This document shows, piece by piece, positions 9,340 to 17,916 of a DNA stretch of 64,000 nucleotides. Below the pieces are notes generated by a model. It ran no database searches. It was not told the origin of the DNA and was given only the letters and a program-made list of their open reading frames with translations. Every line of letters begins with the position of its first letter. Position 1 is the stretch's first letter. Source of the stretch: Marinobacter sp. es.048. Its GTDB lineage: Bacteria; Pseudomonadota; Gammaproteobacteria; Pseudomonadales; Oleiphilaceae. The stretch spans positions 1,984,001 to 2,048,000 of the forward strand of contig NZ_FYFA01000001.1 of the NCBI RefSeq assembly GCF_900188435.1, in the 5' to 3' direction. Both the position numbers and the translations under genes were made by a program.

Positions 9340-10116
9340 ATGCTTGCCGCAACCATCAAGCGAGTGCTTCCATCCCTGATCGTATTGGCCGGCCTGGTCT
9401 GGGCACCTTTGGCCCTGGCGCAAGAACCCTCCGGCATACCCGGTATACCGGCGTTTACCGTGACCCCCGGAGAAGGCGGGGGCGCTCAGGAATATTCGGT
9501 AACCCTGCAAATCCTGGCGCTGATGACAGCGCTGACTTTCCTGCCGGCCATGCTCATGATGATGACGTCGTTTACCCGCATCATCGTTGTGTTTGCCATC
9601 CTTCGTCAGGCGATTGGCCTTCAATCCACGCCATCAAACCAGATTCTGCTGGGGCTGGCGCTATTTCTCAGCATCTTTATCATGAAACCGGTGCTGGAGG
9701 AGGCCAACAGGGTCGCGCTGCAACCTTACATGCAAGAAGAGGTGACCTCCCTGGAGGCCGTCGAGCTGGCCAGCCAGCCGTTCCGGAAATTCATGCTGGA
9801 ACAGACCCGTGAGAGTGATCTGGCCCTGTTCATGCGAATCTCGGATACACAGTACGATACCCCGCAGGACGTGTCCTTCTGGATACTGATGCCTGCATTC
9901 GTGACCAGTGAGCTCAAAACCGCGTTCCAGATCGGGTTTATCCTGTTCATCCCATTCCTGATTATCGACATGGTGGTGGCCAGTGTTCTTATGGCCATGG
10001 GTATGATGATGCTGTCGCCGATCATCATCTCCCTGCCGTTCAAGATCATGCTGTTTGTGCTGGTGGACGGGTGGGCCCTGATCATGGGCACCCTCGCTGC
10101 CAGTTACGGAGTATAG
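9340..10116 (+). CDS. fliP: Flagellar export gate protein FliP
   Basis: A 258-aa polytopic protein with a cleavable signal peptide ending around ALAQ, and the FliP signatures [20 protein letters not shown] and [20 protein letters not shown]. FliP forms the pentameric core of the export gate with FliQ and FliR. Gene order and length match the family. Confidence 0.97.
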   Translation: MLAATIKRVLPSLIVLAGLVWAPLALAQEPSGIPGIPAFTVTPGEGGGAQEYSVTLQILALMTALTFLPAMLMMMTSFTRIIVVFAILRQAIGLQSTPSNQILLGLALFLSIFIMKPVLEEANRVALQPYMQEEVTSLEAVELASQPFRKFMLEQTRESDLALFMRISDTQYDTPQDVSFWILMPAFVTSELKTAFQIGFILFIPFLIIDMVVASVLMAMGMMMLSPIIISLPFKIMLFVLVDGWALIMGTLAASYGV

Positions 10117-10124
10117 GAGGCCTC

Positions 10125-10394
10125 ATGACTCCGGAAACCGTTATCGACATCCTGCGCGAAGCCCTGTGGATGATTGTGCTTCTTGCCTCGATCATCATTG
10201 GCCCGGGGCTGGTGATCGGTCTGGTGGTCAGTACCTTCCAGGCGGCAACGCAGATCAATGAACAGACCCTGAGCTTCCTGCCTCGTCTGTTGGTCACGCT
10301 GATCGTTATCATCGTCTGGGGGCCCTGGATGCTGACGCAGCTGCTGGATCACGCCAACAGGCTGTTCGGCAATATTCCTTACCTGATCGGCTGA
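10125..10394 (+). CDS. fliQ: Flagellar export gate protein FliQ
   Basis: An 89-aa protein with two transmembrane helices and the family segment VVSTFQAATQINEQTLSF. It packs on the outside of the FliP5-FliR1 gate. ATG 10125 follows an AGGAGG site (10115-10120) with 4-nt spacing and lies 8 nt after the fliP stop; the frame remains open upstream into fliP, but that extension is not used. Confidence 0.97.
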   Translation: MTPETVIDILREALWMIVLLASIIIGPGLVIGLVVSTFQAATQINEQTLSFLPRLLVTLIVIIVWGPWMLTQLLDHANRLFGNIPYLIG

Positions 10395-10397
10395 CGG

Positions 10398-11183
10398 ATG
10401 ATACCGGCGGAAATCAGCGCGGACGTTATCGGCCAATGGGTTGGCCAGCACCTCTGGCCACTGTTCCGCCTGGCCAGCTTCCTGATGGTGATCCCCATAT
10501 TCGGCACCCAGCTGGTGCCCGCACGGGTCCGCCTGGGGCTGGCCTTGCTGATGACCATCCTTATCGCGCCCATGATTCCGCCCGTACCTCAGGTGGAAGC
10601 GCTGAGCGCTGATGCCGTGGTCATCACCCTTCAGCAGATCCTCATCGGTGTCGGTATGGGCTTCGCACTTACCGCGCTCTGGCAGTTGTTCGTTATTGCC
10701 GGTCAAATGATCGCCATGCAGATGGGTTTGGGCTTTGCGTCGATGGTCGATCCGGCCAACGGTGTAAACGTCCCCGTGCTGTCCCAGATCTACACCATCA
10801 CCATCACCCTGCTGTTCCTGGCCATGAACGGCCACTTGGTCGCCTTTGAAGTCTTTATCGAAAGCTTCCGCACCCTGCCCATCGGCATGGAAGGTCTCGG
10901 CCAGACCGGCGTCTGGGAACTGGCCCACCGAATCAGCTGGATGTTTGCCTCCGCGATGCTCCTGGCATTGCCGGCGGTTACGGCCGTGCTGATCGTCAAC
11001 ATCGCCTTCGGCGTCATGACCCGTGCTGCACCCCAGATGAACATCTTCGCACTCGGTTTCCCGATTGGCCTGATTTTTGGATTGTTTGCCATATGGGTGC
11101 TGCACGCCAATTTTCTGCCGCACTTTGATCAGTACACTCGAGAGACCTTTGATTTCATGCGTGGACTGCAGGGGCAACCGTAA
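10398..11183 (+). CDS. fliR: Flagellar export gate protein FliR
   Basis: A 261-aa membrane protein with about six hydrophobic segments and family motifs such as RLASFLMVIPIFGTQLVPAR and GQMIAMQMGLGFASMVDPANG. FliR completes the export gate core and contacts FlhB. It starts 3 nt after fliQ and ends 6 nt before flhB. Confidence 0.96.
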   Translation: MIPAEISADVIGQWVGQHLWPLFRLASFLMVIPIFGTQLVPARVRLGLALLMTILIAPMIPPVPQVEALSADAVVITLQQILIGVGMGFALTALWQLFVIAGQMIAMQMGLGFASMVDPANGVNVPVLSQIYTITITLLFLAMNGHLVAFEVFIESFRTLPIGMEGLGQTGVWELAHRISWMFASAMLLALPAVTAVLIVNIAFGVMTRAAPQMNIFALGFPIGLIFGLFAIWVLHANFLPHFDQYTRETFDFMRGLQGQP

Positions 11184-11189
11184 AGATTC

Positions 11190-12326
11190 ATGGCCGAAGA
11201 AGACGACAACAGTCAGGAAAAAACGGAAGAGGCCACACCCCGAAGGCTCGAAAAAGCCAAGGAGGATGGCCAGACTGCGCGCTCCAAGGAGCTGGCCACC
11301 ATGGCTGTGCTCCTGGCCGGCGCCGGCGGCATGCTCGTGTTTGGCGCCAGCCTCGGTGCGTCGATGGAAGCCATCATGCGCGACAGCTTCGTGATCGAGC
11401 GCTCCGCCATCTTCGATATGCGCCACATGAGCGTCCAGCTCATCGAATCGGCCAAGGAAGCCGCCTGGGCTTTATCGCCCATACTTTTACTGCTGCTGAT
11501 TGCCGCCATCTTCGGCTCTATCGGCATCGGAGGCCTGCTGATCAGCGGGAAAGCCGTGGCTCCCAAGCTTAATCGCATGGATCCGTTCAAGGGGTTGGGC
11601 CGCATGTTCTCCCTGCGTTCCCTGATCGAACTGGTCAAGGCCATCGCTAAGGTAGGCCTGGTCATGGTTCTGGCCATTCTCATCCTCGATCTGCGCACCG
11701 AAGACCTTCTGTCAATCGCCGAGGAGCCAGTAGTGCCGGCTATGGAACACGTGCTCTGGACCATCGCCTGGAGTTTCTTTCTGCTGTCCTGCGCCACCAT
11801 CATCATCGCGGCGATCGACGTGCCTTTCCAGATTTACGATCACCAGAAAAAGCTGCGCATGACGAAGCAGGAAGTGAAAGACGAGTACAAGGACACCGAG
11901 GGCAAGCCGGAGGTCAAAGGCAAAATTCGCCAGCTCCAGCGCGAAATGGCCCAGCGCCGCATGATGCAGGATGTACCTACTGCTGACGTAGTGATCACCA
12001 ACCCGACCCACTATGCGGTGGCGTTGAAGTACGATCAGAAGGCGATGGGCGCGCCGATAGTAGTGGCCAAGGGTGCCGATGAGGTTGCCTTCAAGATCAT
12101 GGAAATCGCGAGGGAGAACAAGGTCGAGATCCTGAGAACGCCTCCGCTGACCCGGGCGGTCTATCACAACACCGACATCGGCGAGGAGATTCCCGATGGC
12201 CTGTACATGGCCATTGCCCAGGTGCTCGCCTATGTGTTCCAGCTCCGGCAGTTCCGCAAGGGGCGTGGGCCGAAGCCTGGTATGCCGGAGTTCCCGATTC
12301 CTTCGGATTTGCGGCGCGACGTTTAG
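11190..12326 (+). CDS. flhB: Flagellar export switch protein FlhB
   Basis: A 378-aa protein: four transmembrane helices in the first 210 residues, then a cytoplasmic domain with the autocleavage motif NPTH (Asn near residue 271, in VITNPTHYAVALKYD). Cleavage between Asn and Pro allows the FliK-triggered change of export substrate. It begins with the family start MAEEDDNSQEKTEEATPRRL. It is the last gene of the fliL operon; the 398-nt stretch downstream contains two large structured repeats and no gene. A stand-alone homologue of its C-terminal fragment is encoded at 33400-33714. Confidence 0.97.
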   Translation: MAEEDDNSQEKTEEATPRRLEKAKEDGQTARSKELATMAVLLAGAGGMLVFGASLGASMEAIMRDSFVIERSAIFDMRHMSVQLIESAKEAAWALSPILLLLLIAAIFGSIGIGGLLISGKAVAPKLNRMDPFKGLGRMFSLRSLIELVKAIAKVGLVMVLAILILDLRTEDLLSIAEEPVVPAMEHVLWTIAWSFFLLSCATIIIAAIDVPFQIYDHQKKLRMTKQEVKDEYKDTEGKPEVKGKIRQLQREMAQRRMMQDVPTADVVITNPTHYAVALKYDQKAMGAPIVVAKGADEVAFKIMEIARENKVEILRTPPLTRAVYHNTDIGEEIPDGLYMAIAQVLAYVFQLRQFRKGRGPKPGMPEFPIPSDLRRDV

Positions 12327-12370
12327 TTCGGAGTTGGGTTTCTGTAAGTAGCCTGCGGGTTTGGGGGCTG

Positions 12371-12480
12371 GCGGATTGGCGGGTGGGCCTCCCAAAAACC
12401 GCTACGAGCACATCCATGTGCGCTTGGTGTCGGCCATCCTTGGCCGCCGACATTTTTGGGAGGCCCACCCGCCAAGCCGC
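12371..12480. repeat. Structured inverted-repeat element, copy A
   Basis: Two 28-nt arms (12371-12398 and 12453-12480) are complementary at 27 of 28 positions and enclose 54 nt. The enclosed part starts with a 28-nt core (12400-12427) containing the small dyad GCACATCCATGTGC, followed by a second hairpin around 12429-12451 (GGCCA TCCT TGGCC). The predicted fold is a three-way junction: outer stem, core hairpin, variable hairpin. The core is identical, in reverse orientation, to that of copy B at 12582-12687, while the outer arms differ. It lies 45 nt after flhB and may end that transcript, but has no U-tract. Confidence 0.9.
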
Positions 12481-12581
12481 TTCCAGACCATTCGATATCG
12501 CATCAACAACCTACGCTTCTAAGCCGACATGATTAGTCGTTAAAAAAAGCGATTCTGGGCGTTATCTGAGTCGTTGGACAA
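12481..12581. other. Spacer between the two structured repeats
   Basis: This 101-nt stretch is noticeably richer in A and T than its surroundings and contains a short A-run at 12542-12548. No open reading frame with a ribosome site, promoter pair or RNA gene was recognised in it. It separates the two oppositely oriented repeat copies in the 398-nt gene-free region between flhB and the leftward methyltransferase gene. Confidence 0.5.
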
Positions 12582-12687
12582 GTGGTGGTGGCAGGCCTTT
12601 CCAGGACTGGCTGTGGCCATGGATGGCCACAGCCAAGCGCACATGGATGTGCTCGTAGCGTGTCCTGGAAAGGCCTGCCACCACCAC
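12582..12687. repeat. Structured inverted-repeat element, copy B (reverse orientation)
   Basis: Arms 12582-12607 and 12662-12687 are perfectly complementary over 26 nt. Inside are an 11-bp hairpin (12609-12619 with 12624-12634, loop TGGA) and the 28-nt core (12633-12660), which is the exact reverse complement of the core of copy A. Relative to the core, the order outer arm, core, variable hairpin, outer arm is the same in both copies. Arm and hairpin sequences differ between copies yet pairing is kept, as expected if structure is selected. It ends 38 nt beyond the stop codon of the leftward methyltransferase gene. Confidence 0.9.
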
Positions 12688-12724
12688 GCATCCCCCAAAA
12701 CTAGCAGGCTGCAATTCCAGAAAG

Positions 12725-13579
12725 TCAGCAACCAGCTTCAATAACCCGAACCATCGGCTCCCCGCGGCTTTCGGGGATGGGCAGAATCCCGTACCAGGAT
12801 CGGGGATCGTGCACTGTGGCTGAGGCAAACCCGCAGGACAGGAAATGCTCCCGTGCCTGGGCGTCGGTCTGGAAGTGGAACGATACCTCGCTGCGGGTAA
12901 CGGCCCCGAGGACACCACCAAGTGCTTTGAGGGTAGTGTTCAGCAATGGCTGGCGGGGTTGGTAATAGCTCTCGGAAAGGTAGACCGAACCCGGGCGTCT
13001 GGCCATGGCGGCGGCCAGTTGGCGCCAGAACTCGGTGATGGTTTCCAGTGAAAAGTAGCTGGTCAGGCCTTCGGTGATGATGATCACCGGCTCGGAGTTC
13101 GCGAATACCCGGTCGATCACTTTTTCCAGTTGGTATTCACCGTGGTCCGCGAGGATGTCGATGGGTGTGACCTGATGGTGGTCGCCCAGTCTGCCGGTCG
13201 CCATCAGGCGCAGTGCCTTGCGGGCGGCCATGTCCGGCAGGTCGGCTTCGACCATGTGGAGCAGGGGGTGTTTCTGGCGTAAACGGATGCCCCGGGGCGA
13301 CATGCCGCAGGCGATCTCCAGAACCTGGGTGATGCCCTTGTTGCGGATTGCCTGGTCAATCAGGTGGTCGATGATCAGATGTCTTTGCAGCAGGAATGTG
13401 CGGATGTTGCCGCCGATGGCCGCCTGACTGGCGGCTTCGAAGGGGGTCATCAGGCGGTAGAGCCAGCGGCCTTTTTCGGTGGCCAGGGTGTGGTCGGAAA
13501 GCCCGTGCCGGTGCCAGACGGCACCGGTATACAGGGCAGTGAAGCTAATGCCGGAGCTGTCAGTCGGCTTTCTGCTCAT
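12725..13579 (-). CDS. Class I SAM-dependent methyltransferase, LCM-like (substrate unknown)
   Basis: A 284-aa protein with a Rossmann-type SAM site (VLEIACGMSPRGIRLRQK, about residues 86-103), an acidic residue at the end of strand 2 (HMVEADLPDMAARK) and a later IITEGLTSYF segment; this set resembles the leucine carboxyl methyltransferase/O-methyltransferase superfamily. The substrate cannot be told from sequence. The start overlaps the end of uraA by 20 nt, so it is probably the third gene of the upp-uraA operon. No signal peptide or membrane segment is visible. Confidence 0.72.
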   Translation of the reverse strand: MSRKPTDSSGISFTALYTGAVWHRHGLSDHTLATEKGRWLYRLMTPFEAASQAAIGGNIRTFLLQRHLIIDHLIDQAIRNKGITQVLEIACGMSPRGIRLRQKHPLLHMVEADLPDMAARKALRLMATGRLGDHHQVTPIDILADHGEYQLEKVIDRVFANSEPVIIITEGLTSYFSLETITEFWRQLAAAMARRPGSVYLSESYYQPRQPLLNTTLKALGGVLGAVTRSEVSFHFQTDAQAREHFLSCGFASATVHDPRSWYGILPIPESRGEPMVRVIEAGC

Positions 13580-14816
13580 AAACGGCCTTGCCCCACGCCT
13601 CGTGGCTGCCGGGTAGCAACAGGTTGAGGATAATGGCGGCTACCGCGCACAGCGCGATGCCTTCCAGATTGCCCAGAACCATACCGCCAATACCGAATAC
13701 CAGGGTGACACCCACGATAACCAGGTTGCGAGACTGTGACAGATCCACCTGATGGCGGATCAGTGTGTTCAGGCCAACCACGGCAATGGAGCCGAACAGC
13801 AGGCACAGGATGCCGCCCATGACAGGGACCGGGATGGTTTGCAGAGCGGCACCGAACTTGCCGACGAAAGCCAGAACGATGGCGATACAGGCCGCCCACC
13901 ACATGACCTTCGGGTTGAAGTTCTTGGTCAGCATCACGGCGCCGGTGACTTCCGAGTAGGTGGTGTTGGGCGGTCCGCCAAGCAGGGACGCGGCGCTGGT
14001 GGCCAGGCCGTCACCCAGCAGCGTGCGGTGCAGGCCCGGCTTTTCCAGGTAGTTCTTGCGGGTCACGTTTCCGATGGCCAGTACGTCGCCGATGTGCTCG
14101 ATGGCCGGGGCAATGGCTACCGGAATCATGAACAGTACGGCGCCCCAGCTGAAGGCCGGCGCAACAAAGTCGGGGACGGCAAACCAGGCGGCTTCCTGAA
14201 TCGGGGTGGTATCCACGATGCCGGCAAAAGCGGACAGGATATAGCCGGTGATGACGCCGAACATGATCGGAATCAGCCGGAAGATTCCCTTTGACCAGAC
14301 CGACATGATGATGGTTACGGCCAGAGAGATCATGGCGATCCAGATGGCTGTGTCGTAGGGGATCAGTTGGGTGGCGCCGTCACCGGTGCGTCCTGAGGCC
14401 ATATGAACGGCAACAGGCGCCAGGCCGAGACCGATCGTCATAATCACCGGGCCGATCACGACTGGCGGCAGAAGGCGGCGGACAAAACCGGTGCCCCGCA
14501 GGCGTACTAATCCACTCAGGAGAATATAGAGAATACCCGCTGCCATCAGGCCGCCGAGGGTTTCTTCCATTCCAAACCGGCCTTTAGAGGCGATAACCGG
14601 TGCGATGAAGGCGAAGGACGACGCCAGGAAAATCGGGATCTGGCCGCCTGTCACCACGTGAAAGATCAGGGTGCCCAGGCCGGCGGTGAACAGGGCCACG
14701 TTCGGATCCAGCCCGGTAATCAAAGGCATCAGAACCAGCGCGCCGAAGGCCACCAGCAGCATCTGGGAGCCGGCAATGGCCTGTTTCCAGACCGGGTCGT
14801 TGGTATGGTCCCGCAT
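13560..14816 (-). CDS. uraA: Uracil permease (nucleobase:cation symporter NCS2)
   Basis: A 418-aa polytopic transporter with about 12-14 hydrophobic segments. Motifs of the NCS2/UraA family are visible: GGQIPIFLASSFAFIAP near the N-terminus, AIEHIGDVLAIGNVT with the substrate-contact Glu, and GGPPNTTYSEVTGAVMLTK. It imports uracil, which the product of the adjacent upp gene converts to UMP. It starts 2 nt after the upp stop. Confidence 0.93.
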   Translation of the reverse strand: MRDHTNDPVWKQAIAGSQMLLVAFGALVLMPLITGLDPNVALFTAGLGTLIFHVVTGGQIPIFLASSFAFIAPVIASKGRFGMEETLGGLMAAGILYILLSGLVRLRGTGFVRRLLPPVVIGPVIMTIGLGLAPVAVHMASGRTGDGATQLIPYDTAIWIAMISLAVTIIMSVWSKGIFRLIPIMFGVITGYILSAFAGIVDTTPIQEAAWFAVPDFVAPAFSWGAVLFMIPVAIAPAIEHIGDVLAIGNVTRKNYLEKPGLHRTLLGDGLATSAASLLGGPPNTTYSEVTGAVMLTKNFNPKVMWWAACIAIVLAFVGKFGAALQTIPVPVMGGILCLLFGSIAVVGLNTLIRHQVDLSQSRNLVIVGVTLVFGIGGMVLGNLEGIALCAVAAIILNLLLPGSHEAWGKAVYEQKAD

Positions 14817-14818
14817 GC

Positions 14819-15457
14819 TTAAACGTCCTTCTGCTTAGTGCCGAAGATCTTGTCGCCGGCATCGCCGAGACCCGGAAGGATATAGCCTTTGTCGTTGAGG
14901 CGCTCATCAACAGAGGCGGTGTAGATGGACACATCAGGATGTTTCTCGAGCACCTTTTCAACACCTTCAGGTGCTGCGACCAGAACCAGAGCACGGATCT
15001 CGGTGCTGCCCGCCTTCTTGAGCAGGTCGATGGTGGAGATCATGGAGCCGCCGGTGGCTAGCATCGGGTCGACAATCATGGCCATGCGCTGATCCAGTTC
15101 TCCCACCAGTTTTTCCAGGTAGGTGCTGGCCTCCAGGGTTTCCTCGTTACGGATCTGGCCAACAACGCTTACCCGGGCCACCGGGATCAGGCTGAGCACA
15201 CCATCAAGCATGCCAAGACCGGCTCTCAGGATCGGAACGATGGTGACTTTCTTGCCGTGAATCTGTTCCACATTAACGGGACCGGCCCAGCCTTCGATGG
15301 TCTTTTCCTGCAGGTTGAAGTCCTTGGTGGCCTCGTAGGTCAGGAGTGCACCAACTTCCTGTGCCAGCTCCCTGAAATTCTTGGTGCTGATGTCCGCACG
15401 GCGCATGATGCCGAGCTTGTGGCGGATCAGAGGGTGTTTTACCTCGTGGATTGGCAT
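14819..15457 (-). CDS. upp: Uracil phosphoribosyltransferase
   Basis: A 212-aa enzyme that makes UMP from uracil and PRPP. The PRPP-binding loop ([18 protein letters not shown]), the [14 protein letters not shown] segment ([19 protein letters not shown]) and the C-terminal [10 protein letters not shown] are all present. I start at the ATG giving [16 protein letters not shown], the normal family N-terminus; the frame stays open further upstream. It leads the leftward upp-uraA-methyltransferase operon and is divergent from flhA, with 218 nt between them. Confidence 0.95.
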   Translation of the reverse strand: MPIHEVKHPLIRHKLGIMRRADISTKNFRELAQEVGALLTYEATKDFNLQEKTIEGWAGPVNVEQIHGKKVTIVPILRAGLGMLDGVLSLIPVARVSVVGQIRNEETLEASTYLEKLVGELDQRMAMIVDPMLATGGSMISTIDLLKKAGSTEIRALVLVAAPEGVEKVLEKHPDVSIYTASVDERLNDKGYILPGLGDAGDKIFGTKQKDV

Positions 15458-15575
15458 GGGGTCACCTGTGTGTCTGATTGGAGTTTTAGCGTCGCGATCA
15501 AATGGCGCAAGGATACCGCATCTGGCAAGGCGAGTCAGGCCGCAAATGGCCGGCTCACGGAAATCCACTAAGGGC

Positions 15576-15592
15576 TGGTACGGATCTTGCGA
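15576..15592 (+). promoter_or_regulatory. Sigma-54 (RpoN) type -24/-12 promoter upstream of flhA
   Basis: TGGTACGGATCTTGCGA has GG at 15577-15578 and GC at 15589-15590, ten bases apart, and matches the TGGCACG-N4-TTGC consensus at all but one strong position. It lies about 85 nt before the flhA ATG, in the region shared with the divergent upp promoter. It probably drives flhA-flhF-fleN-fliA. Confidence 0.75.
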
Positions 15593-15675
15593 TAACACTT
15601 CCAAACGACGCTCCGGTGTCAGATTTTCGACCTTCAAAACGCCTGCAGGCACGGCCAATCGGAGAAGTATCCGGC

Positions 15676-17856
15676 ATGGACAGAGCTTTAGTCCTCAATA
15701 ACGTCAAAACCCTGACGCGGGGCAATCTGGGCATTCCCATTATGCTGATGGGTTTGCTGGGTATGATGATTCTGCCTATGCCGGCGTTCCTGCTGGACGT
15801 GTTCTTTACTTTCAATATCACCCTTTCGATTGTCATTCTACTGGTGTGTGTCTACGCCCTCCGGCCCATGGAGTTCGCCTCTTTCCCCACAGTTCTGCTG
15901 GTAGCCACGCTCCTTCGCCTCGCCCTGAACGTGGCCTCCACCCGGATTGTTCTTCTGAACGGCCACGAGGGCGGTGACGCCGCCGGTAAGGTGATTGAAT
16001 CCTTCGGTGCGGTCCTGATTGGTGGCAACTACGCCGTGGGCCTGGTGGTGTTTGCGATCCTGATGATCATTAACTTCCTGGTGGTGACCAAGGGTGCCGG
16101 CCGGGTATCCGAGGTGAGTGCGCGTTTTACCCTGGATGCCATGCCCGGAAAACAGATGGCGATTGATGCGGATCTTAATGCTGGCCTAATCAATCAGGAC
16201 GAAGCCAAGCATCGTCGTTCCGAGATTGCACAAGAGGCGGATTTCTACGGCTCCATGGACGGTGCTTCCAAGTTTGTGAAGGGCGACGCGATTGCCGGTC
16301 TGCTGATTCTTGCCATTAACATTATCGGCGGTATTGCCATCGGTATGCTGCAGCACGGTCTTGATTTCGGGCTGGCCATGGAGCGCTATGCGCTGCTGAC
16401 CATTGGTGATGGCCTGGTGGCACAGATTCCCTCGCTGCTGCTGTCCACGTCTGCGGCGATCATGGTTACCCGGGTAACCTCCAGCCAGGACATGGGTGGG
16501 CAGATCCTTCAGCAGATGTTCAGTGCCCCTAAGGCCCTGTCTATTGCAGCCACCATCCTGATTATCCTGGGTCTGATTCCGGGCATGCCCCATGTGGCCT
16601 TCCTGGGGCTTGGTACCCTGGCGGGCGGTGCTGCCTGGTATATCTGGAAACACCAGAGGCAGACCGTCGAGGAAGAGGGTGCATTTCCGTCGCGGGGCGC
16701 TGGCGGTTCCGCACCACGGCCGGCGGGTCGCGATCTGCCTCCCGGCGGTGATGCAGGCGGCGATCAGGGGCGCCAGCTGCCGGCACCCGGCGAGACCAAG
16801 GAACTGGGCTGGGACGACGTGTCCACCGTTGATATCGTCGGTCTGGAAGTGGGCTACCGGCTGATTCCGCTGGTGGACAAGTCACAGGGTGGCCAGTTGC
16901 TCAGTCGCATAAAGGGTGTTCGTAAAAAGTTGTCCCAGGATCTGGGCTTTCTGATGCCCTCGGTTCACATTCGAGACAACCTGGATCTGATGCCCAACGT
17001 CTATCGCATTACGCTGATGGGCGTGACCATTGCTGAGGCCGAAATCCATCCGGACCGCGAGCTGGCCATAGACCCCGGCCAGGTGTTCGGAAAAATAGAG
17101 GGGATTGAGGGCAAGGATCCGGCGTTTGGTCTGGATGCCAGCTGGATCGAGCCAGACAAGAAAGACCAGGCCCAGACCCTGGGGTATACCGTGGTCGATG
17201 CCAGTACGGTGGTTGCCACCCATCTGAACCAGGTATTGCAGAAGCACGCCCACGAACTGCTGGGTCACGAGGAAGTCCAGAAGTGGCTGGATCAGCTGGA
17301 GAAGATTTCTCCAAAGCTGGCCGAGGAGCTGGTGCCCACCACTGTGTCCATCAGCCTGCTGCTGAAAGTGCTGCAGAACCTCCTGAAGGAAGAAGTGCCG
17401 ATCCGGGATATGCGGTCCATTGCCGAGGCCATCGTGAACGTGCATCCGAAGAGCCAGGATCCGAAACTGCTGACCACCGTTGCCCGGCAGTCCCTGCGCC
17501 GGATGATTGTTCAGAGCATCTGCGGCAACGAATCGGAGATACCGGTGATCACCCTGGATCCGGATCTGGAACAGTTATTGCTAAAGTCAGTTCAGCAGAG
17601 TCAACAATCCGGCGGTCAGGAAGATATTGGCCTGGTTCTGGAGCCGAATATGGTTGAAAAGCTCCAGCGCTCCCTGCAGGAGAGCGTCCAGCGCCAGGAG
17701 ATGCTCGGCAAACCAGCCATCCTGCTGGTGTCCGGGCCCCTGCGGCCGGTTCTGGCGAAATTTGCCAGTTATGGGGTAGAGCGACTGCACGTGCTCTCGT
17801 ACCAGGAAATTCCGGATAACAAACAGATTACGATCGTGGCGTCCGTTGGCCAGTAA
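15676..17856 (+). CDS. flhA: Flagellar export apparatus protein FlhA
   Basis: A 726-aa protein with about eight N-terminal transmembrane helices, the FHIPEP-family signature segments ([41 protein letters not shown] split over the first cytoplasmic loop) and a large cytoplasmic domain that forms the nonameric substrate-docking ring. Start ATG 15676 gives [13 protein letters not shown]; the frame is open upstream but that would add an unlikely 58 residues. The linker before the cytoplasmic domain is unusually rich in Gly and Pro (about residues 338-375). Confidence 0.96.
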   Translation: MDRALVLNNVKTLTRGNLGIPIMLMGLLGMMILPMPAFLLDVFFTFNITLSIVILLVCVYALRPMEFASFPTVLLVATLLRLALNVASTRIVLLNGHEGGDAAGKVIESFGAVLIGGNYAVGLVVFAILMIINFLVVTKGAGRVSEVSARFTLDAMPGKQMAIDADLNAGLINQDEAKHRRSEIAQEADFYGSMDGASKFVKGDAIAGLLILAINIIGGIAIGMLQHGLDFGLAMERYALLTIGDGLVAQIPSLLLSTSAAIMVTRVTSSQDMGGQILQQMFSAPKALSIAATILIILGLIPGMPHVAFLGLGTLAGGAAWYIWKHQRQTVEEEGAFPSRGAGGSAPRPAGRDLPPGGDAGGDQGRQLPAPGETKELGWDDVSTVDIVGLEVGYRLIPLVDKSQGGQLLSRIKGVRKKLSQDLGFLMPSVHIRDNLDLMPNVYRITLMGVTIAEAEIHPDRELAIDPGQVFGKIEGIEGKDPAFGLDASWIEPDKKDQAQTLGYTVVDASTVVATHLNQVLQKHAHELLGHEEVQKWLDQLEKISPKLAEELVPTTVSISLLLKVLQNLLKEEVPIRDMRSIAEAIVNVHPKSQDPKLLTTVARQSLRRMIVQSICGNESEIPVITLDPDLEQLLLKSVQQSQQSGGQEDIGLVLEPNMVEKLQRSLQESVQRQEMLGKPAILLVSGPLRPVLAKFASYGVERLHVLSYQEIPDNKQITIVASVGQ

Positions 17857-17916
17857 CGGCGCGGATGACAGAGCGGACAGCGCCGGCACGGCGTTGCCGG
17901 TGGAGGAAGAGGCATC

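Noticed and set aside
10104..11426. Long antisense open frame (440 codons) opposite fliQ-fliR-flhB
   Set aside because: It is rich in His, Gln and Asp in the pattern expected from reading the complement of a GC-rich coding region, has no family resemblance, and the sense frames are certain export genes.
12327..12724. Protein-coding gene in the flhB-methyltransferase gap
   Set aside because: Short frames there merely cross the inverted repeats and give low-quality His/Pro/Arg-rich peptides without ribosome sites.
17890..17910. Sigma-54-like CGGCACGGCGTTGC before flhF
   Set aside because: GG to GC spacing is nine, not ten, bases; RpoN does not tolerate this.
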